A DNA stretch of 64,000 nucleotides, from positions 434,001-498,000 of the forward strand of contig NZ_JAUYNB010000010.1 in the NCBI RefSeq assembly GCF_030699305.1, given 5' to 3'. The position numbers were made by a program, and so were the translations under genes. This document shows positions 1-8,102 of the stretch, one piece after another (position 1 is the stretch's first letter; each line of letters opens with the position of its first letter). The notes below the pieces were generated by a model, which was not told where the DNA came from, searched no databases, and was given only the letters and a program-made list of their open reading frames with translations. The stretch is from Novosphingobium sp. (GTDB lineage Bacteria > Pseudomonadota > Alphaproteobacteria > Sphingomonadales > Sphingomonadaceae).

Positions 1-392
1 CCGATACCCACGCGCGGGTCGGGATCATGCCGGGCTGGGGGCTGTCGCAAAAGCTGTCGCGGATGATCGGGATCAGCCGCGCAAAGGAACTGTCGTTCTC
101 GGGCAATTTCCTCGATGCGCAAACGGCCTGCGCGTGGGGCCTCGTCAACCGCGTGGTTGCAGCGGATGAACTGCTGACAGCCGCCAAGCAGCTGGCCGGG
201 GAAATCGCCACCGCCGATCCGGGCATGATCCGCGCTTACAAGGCGCTGATCGACGATGGCTATGCGCAGCCGTTTGGTGCCGGGATGGCGCTGGAACATA
301 CCCGCTCCAGCGCTGCCAATGGTCAGGTCAGCGCCGATGAAGTCGAAGCGCGCCGCCGCGCGGTGATGGAGCGCGGGCGGTCACAGGTGTAG
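1..392 (+). CDS. Enoyl-CoA hydratase/isomerase family protein, 3' part only
   Basis: The window opens inside this gene; the reading frame is already open at base 3 (DTHARVGIMPGWG). What remains is the C-terminal part of a crotonase fold: the region after the oxyanion-hole glycines (GWGLSQKLSRMIG), the segment LSGNFLDAQTACAWGLVNRVV typical of helix-strand 'A..A...GLV..VV', and the C-terminal trimerisation helices. Members hydrate trans-2-enoyl-CoA or isomerise related thioesters in the cytoplasm. It converges on a second crotonase gene 34 bp away. The N-terminal half and the first catalytic loop lie outside the window, so substrate cannot be inferred. Confidence 0.85.
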   Translation, partial: DTHARVGIMPGWGLSQKLSRMIGISRAKELSFSGNFLDAQTACAWGLVNRVVAADELLTAAKQLAGEIATADPGMIRAYKALIDDGYAQPFGAGMALEHTRSSAANGQVSADEVEARRRAVMERGRSQV

Positions 393-426
393 GCCGCAGG
401 TGTAGCCGCGCATCCAGCGCGCCCGC

Positions 427-1224
427 TTACTTGTTGGCCCAGCGCGGATCGCGCTTTTCGAAGAAGGCGACGCGCGCTTCGTGCGAATCGGCGGTCTGCG
501 CCAGCATCACCTGCTGGCGGTCCTCCAGCGCAAAGGCGTGCTCCATCGACCCGGCATCGATGTTGAGGTTGAGCGCGTCCTTGGTCAGCCGCAGGCCCAT
601 CGGCGCTGTCAGCAGCATTTCCCCGGCCAGCGCCAGCGCCTTGTCCAGCAACGCCTCGTGCGGCACGATTTCGGAGAACAGCCCGCAGGCCGCCGCCTTG
701 TCGGCCGTCATGAACCGGCCCGTCAGCAGGTATTCGCTGGCCACCGAACTGCCGACGAGGCGCGGCAGGAAATAGCTCGCCCCCATGTCGCACCCGCCAA
801 GACCGATCTTGATATAGGCCGCGTTCATCCGCAGGTCCGGCGCGGCATAGCGCACGTCGGATGACAGCAGCAGCGAGAACCCGCCCCCGCACGCGGCCCC
901 TTGCGCACAGGCGATGATCGGTTGCGGGCACTTGCGCATCGCCTGCATTACCGCCGCGATCAGCCGCTGGGTGCGCCAGCCCTGATGGATCGGCCCGGCA
1001 TCTTCATCGCGGCTCCACCCGGTCAGGTCCAGCCCGGCGCAAAACGCCCGGCCCTCTGCCCGCAGGATCACCACGCGCACGTCGGTGCGCTGGTTCAGGC
1101 CGGTGAAGTAATCCAGCAGCGCCTGAATCAGCGGTTCGTTCATCGCGTTGAGGCGATCCGGCCGGTTCAGACTGACCACCTCGATCGCGCCCCGGTTCTC
1201 AATCGTAATCACGTGTTCCGTCAT
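427..1224 (-). CDS. Enoyl-CoA hydratase/isomerase family protein
   Basis: A complete 265-residue crotonase-family protein, the usual length. Visible motifs are NRPDRLNAMNEPL near the N terminus, RAFCAGLDLTGW (CoA and oxyanion loop, about residues 60-70), AQGAACGGGFSLLLSSDVRYA (about 105-125) and SYFLPRLVGSSVASEYLLTGR. The second catalytic loop reads KIGLGGCDMGASYFLP rather than the common GLxPGxGG, so the canonical second glutamate is absent. That GCDxG variant marks a known subgroup whose substrates are less certain. It probably acts on a branched or cyclic acyl-CoA, an inference only. It is convergent with the preceding crotonase and lies about 70 bp from the tRNA gene. Confidence 0.85.
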   Translation of the reverse strand: MTEHVITIENRGAIEVVSLNRPDRLNAMNEPLIQALLDYFTGLNQRTDVRVVILRAEGRAFCAGLDLTGWSRDEDAGPIHQGWRTQRLIAAVMQAMRKCPQPIIACAQGAACGGGFSLLLSSDVRYAAPDLRMNAAYIKIGLGGCDMGASYFLPRLVGSSVASEYLLTGRFMTADKAAACGLFSEIVPHEALLDKALALAGEMLLTAPMGLRLTKDALNLNIDAGSMEHAFALEDRQQVMLAQTADSHEARVAFFEKRDPRWANK

Positions 1225-1296
1225 GCCGCATCCTCGTTTTCAGTTTGCGGCCAGTTGACCACCAATCCCCACCGTGGCAAGGGCCTTCCCGCCCGA

Positions 1297-1370
1297 GCGG
1301 GTGTAGCTCAATGGTAGAGCAGCAGCTTCCCAAGCTGAATACGAGGGTTCGATTCCCTTCACCCGCTCCA
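1297..1370 (+). tRNA. tRNA-Gly (anticodon CCC)
   Basis: A 74-nt cloverleaf including an encoded 3' CCA. The acceptor GCGGGTG pairs with CACCCGC, the D arm is GCTC-AATGGTA-GAGC, the anticodon loop is TTCCCAA (anticodon CCC), and the T arm is GAGGG-TTCGATT-CCCTT with one wobble-type end pair. It closely resembles the E. coli glyU tRNA recalled from memory. A P4-type integrase remnant begins 212 bp downstream in the same orientation, the usual arrangement when a tRNA 3' end serves as attB. Confidence 0.95.
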
Positions 1371-1497
1371 TTTCCCTGTCCGCCGATGTTCGTGGGCAGC
1401 TGGGCAAACCCCAAAAACCCAAGGTATTCAGTGGCTATCAGGCCGCACGCGTTCACTCGTGTTAACAGTAAGCCACCAGTCGCTGGGGGCATGATTG

Positions 1498-1556
1498 GGG
1501 GGTATATGCAAAACGGCTAACTCGACACCCCCACGCTGGGGGTATATTGGGGGTAC
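1498..1556 (+). repeat. Three GGGGGTAY direct repeats upstream of integrase remnant
   Basis: GGGGGTAT occurs at 1498-1505 and 1538-1545, and GGGGGTAC at 1549-1556. A partial match (CTGGGGGCAT) lies at 1482-1491, and an inverted CCCCC tract at 1527-1532. Such runs are often seen just upstream of P4-type integrase genes at tRNA sites. They may be arm-type binding or regulatory sites for the recombinase; that role is inferred. Confidence 0.55.
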
Positions 1557-1582
1557 GGACCCCCGGAGAGGCTAGGTAAACC

Positions 1583-2592
1583 TTGGCTTTGACTGATGTC
1601 GCAAGCCGCAACGCCAAGCCCGGCGCGAAGGCGGTCAGATTGGCTGATGGTGGCGGGAGGAAGCGCGGGAACTGATCGTCCTTGGCAAAGACCCGTCCCG
1701 CGAAAAGCAGCGCGACAAGGTGCGCGCCCGGATACAGGCGGCGGACACGTTCAAGGCAATCACCGACGAGTATTGCGCCAAGCGCAGGCGCGACGGTTTC
1801 AGGGGCTGGGCACCCGCCACAGCGATTCGCGGCGAATATCTGCTTTCGCTGGTTTGCGGCTCCATCGGCAAATTGCCCATCGGCGAGATTGAACCAGCGG
1901 ACGTGTTGACGGCCATTCGCCGGATCGAAGGCAAAGGTAAACTGGAAAGCGCGCGGCGAAGCCTGCAACTGGCGGGCGCGGTGTTCCGCTATGCCGTGGC
2001 GACTGCGCGGCTGGCGTCCGACCCTACCCGCGATTTGCGCGGCGCGCTGACCGCGCTGATCGTCACGCACTATGGCGCTATCACCGATGCAAAGAAGGTC
2101 GGGCCGTTGCTGCGCGCCATCGACGAATATGATGGCAGCGGCATGACAAAGCTGACGTTGCAGATTGCGCCGCACGTGTTCGTCCGTCCCGGCGAGTTGC
2201 GCCACGCCGAATGGAACGAGTTCGATCTGGACGGCGCGCTGTGGATAATCCCGGCGGGCAAGATGAAAATGCGTAAGGCGCATCATGTCCCCTTATCGAG
2301 GCAATCCGTAGAGCTGTTCCGGCAAGTGCAGGCTGTCACCGGGCCGAATGGCTACGTGTTCCCTTCCATCCGCACCCGCACGCGGCCCATGAGTGAGATC
2401 ACAGTCAACGCGGGTTTGCGGCGGCTGGGTTACGCGAGTGATGAGAGTGACACCGACAAGGTGGGCGCTGCCTATCACCGGGGCGCGCACTGGAATGAGC
2501 GTGTGGCAATGTCTCAATGGTGGAGCGGCCACCTTGATGTACTGCGCAAAGGCGCGGATATTGTGCCAATGCCGACGCGAGCGGCTCGATGA
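1583..2592 (+). pseudogene. P4-type tyrosine recombinase (integrase), doubly deleted
   Basis: The frame starting TTG at 1583 encodes the standard N terminus (LALTDVASRNAKPGAKAVRLADGGG) and then stops at 1673-1675. The next frame resumes mid-domain (ELIVLGKDPSREKQRDKVRAR), so roughly 50 residues of the DUF4102 arm-binding domain have been lost with a frameshift. The core-binding and first catalytic parts remain (HVFVRPGELRHAEWNEFDLDG, with the first Arg). After LRRLGYASDE the sequence jumps to SDTDKVGAAYHRGAHWNERV. The intervening block, normally holding HGFR and the last His of the RHRH set, is missing. The Tyr of AAYHR is kept, but the enzyme cannot be active. No copy of the tRNA 3' end was found as attR between 2593 and 2804, a stretch with no recognisable gene. 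Confidence 0.85.
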
Positions 2593-2804
2593 GAGCAGCA
2601 GCCATTGCATCACCTTCCCCCGTTTAAGCAGCGAAGGGCACATCGGCCATGGGCGAAGGCCGTGGGCACCATCCGGCGGCCTGCGGGAACCAGCAGTGCG
2701 TTGCCCAAAAACCCGCGCAGTCGCCCCAGCGCCGCACTCATGGGGCCCAGACCCTCACGAAAACGCCGTCAGGAGCAGCGGGTTTATGCGCGCCGGGTGG
2801 GTGA

Positions 2805-4493
2805 TCAGGCGGGGCGCTCCTCCATTCGCAGCGCCTTGCCGCGCCGGGTAATCCCGAACCGCTTGAGCGGGCTGGTGCGGTCCGACAGCGTGGTGATCGT
2901 GTCGACGGCGATGAATTCGGCCAGTGCGGCGCTGCGGCGCAGCGCCAGCCGGACGTAACCCTGATGCAGGTTGTCGGTCCAGACCACTTCGGGATTGTGC
3001 GCCTCGAACGCGCGGTCCAGCTTTTCGGAGAGGTCCGGTGCAAATCCGCTGCCGATGAAATCGCCGGGCGAGGTGATGCCTGCCGTGCCCAGTTCGATCC
3101 CGGCCGGACGGCCTGCCGCATCGGCCAGCCGGTTGGCCCAGAAGCTGTGGCTATCCCCGGTCAGGAACACCAGATCGCCCGCCCCGGCCTTGCGGCTGAG
3201 CGCATAGAGTCGTTCGCGCGCCCATTCATAGCCGTCCCAGGTGTCGGGATAGAACGGCAGGTTCCACTTGCCTTTCCACGCCAGGATCTTGGCATCGTCG
3301 GATGCGCCGGGGGTGGTGAAGGGATCGGGCATCAGGCCCTGAGCGACGACATCGGGCACGCGGGTGCGGGCAATCGGCATCGGGTTGCCGATCAGCCGCC
3401 ACGGCTGACGCTGCGTGACCGAGCGGCGCAGCGCGGCGTCCAGATCGGCTTCCAGTTCCGCGGCGAGCATCGCGCGGCCGGGGGCATTGATCGCCTCGCG
3501 CTCCATCTGCTCGGCATCGGCGCGGCTGGTGAACTTGTCGGCGTAGGGAAGATAATCGACCTGTTCGGCGCGGCCCGTGTGGCGGGTTTCAAGCGTGAAC
3601 AGCGTGGCCAGATCGCCAAAGCTGTAACCGCGCCAGAACTGCGCGCGGGTCCGGCCAGCCACCGGTTCGCGCACCGGCATCCATTCGAAATAGGCCCGGA
3701 TCGACGCTTCGCGGCGCGCCGCCCAATCGCCTTCCGTGTCAGGCTGATGGTTCTGCGCGCCGCCGATCCACGGGTTGTTGGCGCTTTCATGGTCATCCCA
3801 GCAGGCCAGCAGCGGATGCGCGGCGTGCATCGCCTGGGCGCCGGCATCGGTTTTATACTGCGCATGGCGCGTGCGGTAATCGGCTAGGCTGATGATTTCA
3901 TGGGCGGGCTGATGAACCCGGCCCAGTTTGCGGGCAGTGTCCGCGCCCCAGCCATCGGCTCCGTATTCGTAAATGTAATCGCCGGTGTGCAGCACGAAAT
4001 CGACCCCGCTGTCGCGGGCGATGGCGGCGTAGGCGTTGAAGAACCCGAAGGCATAGTTGGAGCAGCTGGCCAGCGCGATGCCGAGCCGGTCAAGCCGTCC
4101 GGTCGGCAAAGTGCGGGTGCGCCCGGCGGGCGAGATCATGCCGCCTGCCCGGAACCGGTAATGATAACGCCCGCCCGCGCGCAGCCCGGTGACCAGCACT
4201 TTCACGGTGTAGTCCGCATCGCCATGCGCCTCGGCCCGGCCGGATGCGGCGAGCCGTTTGAAATCGGCGTCGTGCGCCACTTCCCATTCGACCGGGGTCG
4301 GCACGCTGGCGGTGATCCGGGTCCAGATCACTACGCTGGTGGCATCGGGATCGCCGCTCGCCACGCCGTGCCGGAACAGCCCATGGCTCGCCGGTTCAGC
4401 AGCGCGCACCCCGGTTGCGGTCAGCGTCAGCGCAGTGCCAGCGGCAAGGCCGGCCAGCGTCGTGCGGCGGGTGATGGCAAATGCGTCGGTCAT
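2805..4493 (-). CDS. phoD: Alkaline phosphatase D family protein (PhoD), Tat-exported
   Basis: A 562-residue PhoD-type phosphomonoesterase/phosphodiesterase acting in the periplasm or outside the cell. The start at 4493 is chosen because it follows CGGAG at a good distance and opens a twin-arginine signal (ITRRTTLAGLAAG, then VRAAE). After the PhoD N-terminal domain (GVASGDPDATSVVIWTR), the metallophosphatase core shows LASCSNYAFGFFNAY, HTGDYIYEYG, CWDDHESANNPW and FLTGDSHSFWANRL, which supply the Asp, Asn and His metal ligands. Family members use Fe and Ca and release phosphate from organic phosphate. It lies downstream of a TonB-dependent receptor on the same strand, suggesting joint use of phosphate compounds, although a strong terminator hairpin separates them. 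Confidence 0.93.
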   Translation of the reverse strand: MTDAFAITRRTTLAGLAAGTALTLTATGVRAAEPASHGLFRHGVASGDPDATSVVIWTRITASVPTPVEWEVAHDADFKRLAASGRAEAHGDADYTVKVLVTGLRAGGRYHYRFRAGGMISPAGRTRTLPTGRLDRLGIALASCSNYAFGFFNAYAAIARDSGVDFVLHTGDYIYEYGADGWGADTARKLGRVHQPAHEIISLADYRTRHAQYKTDAGAQAMHAAHPLLACWDDHESANNPWIGGAQNHQPDTEGDWAARREASIRAYFEWMPVREPVAGRTRAQFWRGYSFGDLATLFTLETRHTGRAEQVDYLPYADKFTSRADAEQMEREAINAPGRAMLAAELEADLDAALRRSVTQRQPWRLIGNPMPIARTRVPDVVAQGLMPDPFTTPGASDDAKILAWKGKWNLPFYPDTWDGYEWARERLYALSRKAGAGDLVFLTGDSHSFWANRLADAAGRPAGIELGTAGITSPGDFIGSGFAPDLSEKLDRAFEAHNPEVVWTDNLHQGYVRLALRRSAALAEFIAVDTITTLSDRTSPLKRFGITRRGKALRMEERPA

Positions 4494-4557
4494 GGTCGGC
4501 TCCGAAAATTGGCGGCACGCAAGTGGTGCCACGCGAACAGGGACTTGTCAGGCAAAA

Positions 4558-4587
4558 GGGCGGCAGGCGCGTTTGCACCTGCCGCCC
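4558..4587 (-). terminator. Intrinsic terminator after TonB-dependent receptor
   Basis: A perfect 10-bp GC-rich stem (4558-4567 with 4578-4587) with a 10-nt loop, followed on the minus strand by TTTT. It lies 24 bp past the receptor stop codon and upstream of phoD. Transcription of phoD therefore needs read-through or its own promoter in the 64 bp that follow. Confidence 0.8.
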
Positions 4588-4611
4588 CTTGTTTCACTGC
4601 CAAAGCTGGGA

Positions 4612-6873
4612 TCAGAACCCGGCCTTCAGCGTGGCGAAGAACTGCTGCGGCGCGGCGACCAGCAGGGTCTGGCGATCCCCGCTGTTGCCGAACCCGCCCG
4701 AACCGATCGTCGCGATATACTGCTTGTTCAGCAGGTTGGTGGCGTTCAGCTGCAGTTCGATCCCGTCGGTCAGGCGATAGCCCAGCGACGCATCGACAAT
4801 CGCGCGGCCGGGGACCGAGCGATCGTTGGTATAAGTGAAGAACCGCTTCGACATGTAGTTCACACCGATCCGCCCGAACACCGGACCCTGATCATAGCTG
4901 AGTTCACCGCGCAGCATGTGCTTGGGGCTGTCGACCACGGTCTTGTCCTTGATCGCGGCCAGCAGCACGCCCGACAGGTTGAACACGTCGTTGCGATACT
5001 TTGCATCGGTGTAGCTGTAGGATGCGAACAGGCTCAGCCCGCCGCCCAGCTTCACGTCGCCCGCCGCTTCGAACCCGACCGAGCGGACCGAACCGACGTT
5101 CTGCAGCACCGACGGGCTGCCGACGATGCTGGGACCGCTGGCCGCGGCCAGCAGGCGGTTGTGGAAGTTGACCAGGTAAACCCCGATCACCCCGTTGAAC
5201 ACCGGATCGTTGTAACGCGCGCCCAGCTCATACGTGTCCGAGCTTTCCGGCTTGAGCGTGGTGCGGATCGAATCGAACCCGGTCTGGTTGGTCGAGAACG
5301 GACCGGCGGTGGTGGCCGATGCGAACGAACGGGTTGCCTGGGTGAACCCGGCGAACACTTCGGCCTGTTCGGTGATCGACAGGGCGATACCGGCGTGCGG
5401 CTGGAACCAGTCGGTCGCGTCGATCTTGCCCTGCGGGAAGCTCGCGCGGACGACAGCCGTGGCTTCGTTGGAAACCTTGAAGCCCTTCCAGCCGAAGTTC
5501 AGCTTCAGCTGGCCCAGCTTGATCTGGTCTTCGACGGAGTATTGCAGCGTGGTGGTATCGAAATCGAATTCCCACTGGGTGAAGAACGGGTTGGTCGGAT
5601 ATTCGCGGAAATCGCGACCGGCTTCGGTGCGGCTCTTGAAGTCATAGAACCGGCGGGCCTGGTTGAACTTGTTGGTTTCCCACCAGCCGGTGACGGTCAG
5701 CGTGTTGTTGTCGGTGGTGTGCTTGACCGAACCGAACAGGCCGCCGCGGTTGATCCGGTATTCGGTCGTGCGCATCGAGATCGGCGTGCCGTTCGGGCTG
5801 GCGACATAGGGCGTGGCCCACAGGCCCATGCCGCGATTGTGGTGGTAATAGCCGCGCAGCGCGACGTCGACGTTCTCGCCCAGCGGGCTTTTGATGCCGA
5901 TGGCCGCAACCGTATCCTTGCGCAGGCCGGCGGCGTCATAATAGGCATCGTCGGCCGAAGTCACGCCGCCCGGATAGACGGTCCCCGCCGCTGCGTTGGA
6001 AATCGGCGCGCCGGTTTCACCGCGATTGTTGCCGATATCGGCATAAAGGATCGCGCGGGCATAGTCGGTGTAGGTGTTGTCCCAGTCATGGCCAAGCCGG
6101 GTCAGCATGCTGAGCGACATGTCCTGATAGTCCTGCTCGCGCCGGTCGGAATAGCTGAACCATGCGTCCAGCGTGGCCGCGCCGAGCGGGGCCACCAGCT
6201 TGGCGTTGACCATGTGCTGGTCCTGCACGCCGCTCCCTTTGTACTTGTCGGTCGAGCCGAAGCCGTACGACACGAACCCGCGCACGCCATCGGCAGTGCC
6301 CAGGTTCAGGCGGGCGAAGCCGCGCACCGTGTTCTTGCTGCCATAAGTGGCGTTCACTTGCGCTGCAGCGCGGTCCAGCGGATCGATCGAGAACGATTCG
6401 ACCGTGCCGCCCAGGTTGTTGGTCGATTGCGTGCTGATCGCGCCCGCACCTTGCGAAACGCGCACGACGCCGATGTTTTCCGGGCTGACGATGCGGCTGA
6501 TGTGCAGGCCGTTGTGGTTGCCATAGCTCATGTCGCCCAGCGGAATGCCGTCGAAGTTGAAGCCCAGCTGATTCTGGTTGAAGCTGCGGATGGTGACGCG
6601 GGTCGACCATTCATAGTTGCCGAACGCGTCAGCCGACTGGATGTTGACGCTGGGCAGCTTTTCGATCGCGCGGATCGGGCTGGTGCCAGGCAGCATGACG
6701 GCGATATCGGCCGCCTTCACTTCCTGCACCTGGCGGGTCTCGCCCTTGCCGAACACGACGATCGCATCGGCTTCGGCGACCGTCTCGTCAGCGGCGGGAA
6801 TGGCGGATTGTGCGAATGCCGGCGCGGCGAAGAACGCGGTGCTGGTCAGCAGGAAAGCAGTCAACTTATGCAT
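4612..6873 (-). CDS. TonB-dependent outer-membrane receptor
   Basis: A 753-residue receptor with a Sec signal (MHKLTAFLLTSTAFFAAPAFAQ). The plug domain begins around residue 40 (DAIVVFGKGETRQVQEV, then VNIQSADAFGNYEWSTRVTIRSFNQNQLGFNFDGIPLGD). The long 22-strand barrel ends in the aromatic residue typical of outer-membrane proteins (FFATLKAGF). It imports a ligand into the periplasm using ExbBD-TonB energy. The ligand cannot be read from sequence. Its neighbour PhoD and the PhoB-like array upstream suggest a phosphorus compound such as an organophosphate or a metal-phosphate complex; this is inference. Transcription is toward phoD. Confidence 0.9.
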   Translation of the reverse strand: MHKLTAFLLTSTAFFAAPAFAQSAIPAADETVAEADAIVVFGKGETRQVQEVKAADIAVMLPGTSPIRAIEKLPSVNIQSADAFGNYEWSTRVTIRSFNQNQLGFNFDGIPLGDMSYGNHNGLHISRIVSPENIGVVRVSQGAGAISTQSTNNLGGTVESFSIDPLDRAAAQVNATYGSKNTVRGFARLNLGTADGVRGFVSYGFGSTDKYKGSGVQDQHMVNAKLVAPLGAATLDAWFSYSDRREQDYQDMSLSMLTRLGHDWDNTYTDYARAILYADIGNNRGETGAPISNAAAGTVYPGGVTSADDAYYDAAGLRKDTVAAIGIKSPLGENVDVALRGYYHHNRGMGLWATPYVASPNGTPISMRTTEYRINRGGLFGSVKHTTDNNTLTVTGWWETNKFNQARRFYDFKSRTEAGRDFREYPTNPFFTQWEFDFDTTTLQYSVEDQIKLGQLKLNFGWKGFKVSNEATAVVRASFPQGKIDATDWFQPHAGIALSITEQAEVFAGFTQATRSFASATTAGPFSTNQTGFDSIRTTLKPESSDTYELGARYNDPVFNGVIGVYLVNFHNRLLAAASGPSIVGSPSVLQNVGSVRSVGFEAAGDVKLGGGLSLFASYSYTDAKYRNDVFNLSGVLLAAIKDKTVVDSPKHMLRGELSYDQGPVFGRIGVNYMSKRFFTYTNDRSVPGRAIVDASLGYRLTDGIELQLNATNLLNKQYIATIGSGGFGNSGDRQTLLVAAPQQFFATLKAGF

Positions 6874-6917
6874 GGGTACCCCCGGTTTGAACGTCCGGGG
6901 GCGAATAGGCAGCGCCT

Positions 6918-6957
6918 GTTACAGGGCGATGCGACTTTTGTGAAACTCACGTGACTG
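6918..6957 (-). promoter_or_regulatory. Putative PhoB-binding array (four 11-nt-spaced repeats)
   Basis: Read on the minus strand, four 7-mers occur at exact 11-nt spacing: CAGTCAC, GTTTCAC, GTCGCAT and CTGTAAC. All are degenerate versions of the PHO half-site CTGTCAT. The array ends 45 bp upstream of the receptor start. The match of each unit is imperfect; the regular period is the main support. Confidence 0.5.
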
Positions 6958-7015
6958 AATTGCGATCAACCCGTCGCAGAACTGGCCGGAACGGGCGGGA
7001 TCAGGCGGATTCGCC

Positions 7016-7792
7016 TCAATCGACCGCCTCGATCTCCAGCGCCGCCGACTCGCGGTGGAACAGCAAAGCCTGGCCGATTGTTGCTGCCACGGTTTCGGGA
7101 GCGAACGGTTTGGTGATCAGATAGGTCGGTTCTGGCCGTTCGCCGGTCAGCAACCGTTCCGGAAATGCCGTGATGAAGATCACCGGCACATCCATCGCCT
7201 CCAGAATGTCCTTCACGGCATCGATCCCGCTGGAGCCGTCAGCTAGACTGATGTCCGCCAGCACCAGTTCGGGCCGGGTGGCGTTGGCCAGAGCGGCCGC
7301 CTGCGTCCGCGTCCGGGCCACCCCGGCGACGGTATGGCCCAGGTCCTCGACGATCGAGCGCAAGTCCATCGCGATGATCGCCTCATCCTCGATGATCATC
7401 ACGCGCGATTTGAGGCTGTCGGCAATCGCCTCGCGGGCGGCGTCGATTTCGGCGGCCACATCGGCCACCGGGCAGCCCAGGATTTCCGCCGTCTGGGCAA
7501 CCGAAAAACCCTCCATCGCGGTCAACAGCAAGGCCTGACGCGGATGCATGGCCAGGTGCCCGACCGGCCCGTCGCCGCCATCGCCCGCAGCAGCACCGGT
7601 CCAGTGCCGGTGAAACATGCGGAACAGCTCCTCACGCGGGGGGCAGGCAAGATCAAAATGCTGCGGAGCCGCCAGCACGGTTTGCAGCACATCGCGCACC
7701 GCCGCATCGCCACGGGTTTGTGATCCGGTCAGCGCGCGCGCATAACGGCGCAAGTAGGGCAGTTGATGCCCCAGTTCGTCTTTCAGAGACAT
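7016..7792 (-). CDS. phyR: PhyR, general stress response regulator (sigma-like/receiver anti-anti-sigma factor)
   Basis: A 258-residue protein with the PhyR architecture. Residues about 1-125 form an ECF-sigma-like domain (LPYLRRYARALTG for region 2, and FSVAQTAEILGCPVADV for the region 4 helix-turn-helix). Residues 130-245 are a receiver domain with acidic IEDE at 134-137, phospho-acceptor D180 and K228, plus the FITAFPERLLTGERPEP loop characteristic of PhyR. When phosphorylated, PhyR binds NepR and frees EcfG. The start at 7792 (MSLKDELG) is preferred over upstream in-frame codons because it matches the family N terminus. It is divergent from nepR-ecfG, and an EcfG-type promoter lies 28 bp upstream, indicating positive feedback. 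Confidence 0.95.
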   Translation of the reverse strand: MSLKDELGHQLPYLRRYARALTGSQTRGDAAVRDVLQTVLAAPQHFDLACPPREELFRMFHRHWTGAAAGDGGDGPVGHLAMHPRQALLLTAMEGFSVAQTAEILGCPVADVAAEIDAAREAIADSLKSRVMIIEDEAIIAMDLRSIVEDLGHTVAGVARTRTQAAALANATRPELVLADISLADGSSGIDAVKDILEAMDVPVIFITAFPERLLTGERPEPTYLITKPFAPETVAATIGQALLFHRESAALEIEAVD

Positions 7793-7819
7793 GTGCACTC
7801 CTTGGGTCGGCAACGTAAA

Positions 7820-7844
7820 AACTGCATCGGTGCAATAAAGTTCC
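7820..7844 (-). promoter_or_regulatory. EcfG-type promoter for phyR
   Basis: On the minus strand, GGAAC (7840-7844) and GTT (7820-7822) are separated by exactly 17 nt, the known sigma-EcfG pattern. It points at phyR, whose start is 28 bp away. Confidence 0.8.
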
Positions 7845-7853
7845 CCCGGCGAT

Positions 7854-7878
7854 GAAACTTTTTGCGTTATCGCTGGTT
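7854..7878 (+). promoter_or_regulatory. EcfG-type promoter for nepR-ecfG (GAAAC variant)
   Basis: GAAAC (7854-7858), 17 nt, then GTT (7876-7878), 36 bp before nepR. The second base departs from the GGAAC consensus, so this promoter may be weaker or give basal autoregulated expression. It is back-to-back with the phyR promoter. Confidence 0.6.
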
Positions 7879-7913
7879 CTCTCCGCAATTCACACCGCTT
7901 TCAGCAGGACTGC

Positions 7914-8102
7914 ATGGCCGACAATCATAATCCGAAAGGCAAGCGAATGCGCCGCATCAATACCGCGTTCGATCCTGTTTCCGCCGCGTTGCAGCAGTTG
8001 CACCAGGACGTTGCCAGCGAGGAACTGCCCGAAGACTTCATGCGCATCCTGGACGAGATCGATGCGAAAATTGCCGCCGCGACGAGTCGGCCCTCGCAAT
8101 GA
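7914..8102 (+). CDS. nepR: NepR, anti-sigma factor
   Basis: A 62-residue protein carrying the NepR core: FDPVSAALQQLHQDVASEELPEDFMRILDEID forms the two helices that wrap EcfG or PhyR. NepR holds EcfG inactive until phosphorylated PhyR captures it. The stop overlaps the ecfG start by 4 nt (ATGA), consistent with translational coupling and fixed stoichiometry. An earlier ATG in this region is absent; 7914 gives a normal length. Confidence 0.92.
   Translation: MADNHNPKGKRMRRINTAFDPVSAALQQLHQDVASEELPEDFMRILDEIDAKIAAATSRPSQ

Noticed and set aside
2593..2804. An attR copy of the tRNA-Gly 3' end, or leftover cargo genes, after the integrase remnant
   Set aside because: No repeat of the tRNA end and no coding sequence with recognisable homology could be found.
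4494..4557. Possible PHO box directly before phoD (CTGACAA, 4 nt, CTGTTCG on the minus strand)
   Set aside because: Two units only, each with several mismatches; too weak to claim.
4258..6954. A very long open frame on the plus strand opposite the TonB receptor (about 898 codons)
   Set aside because: It is the antisense shadow of the receptor in high-GC DNA: low-complexity Arg/Gly/Gln-rich translation, no domain, no ribosome binding site.
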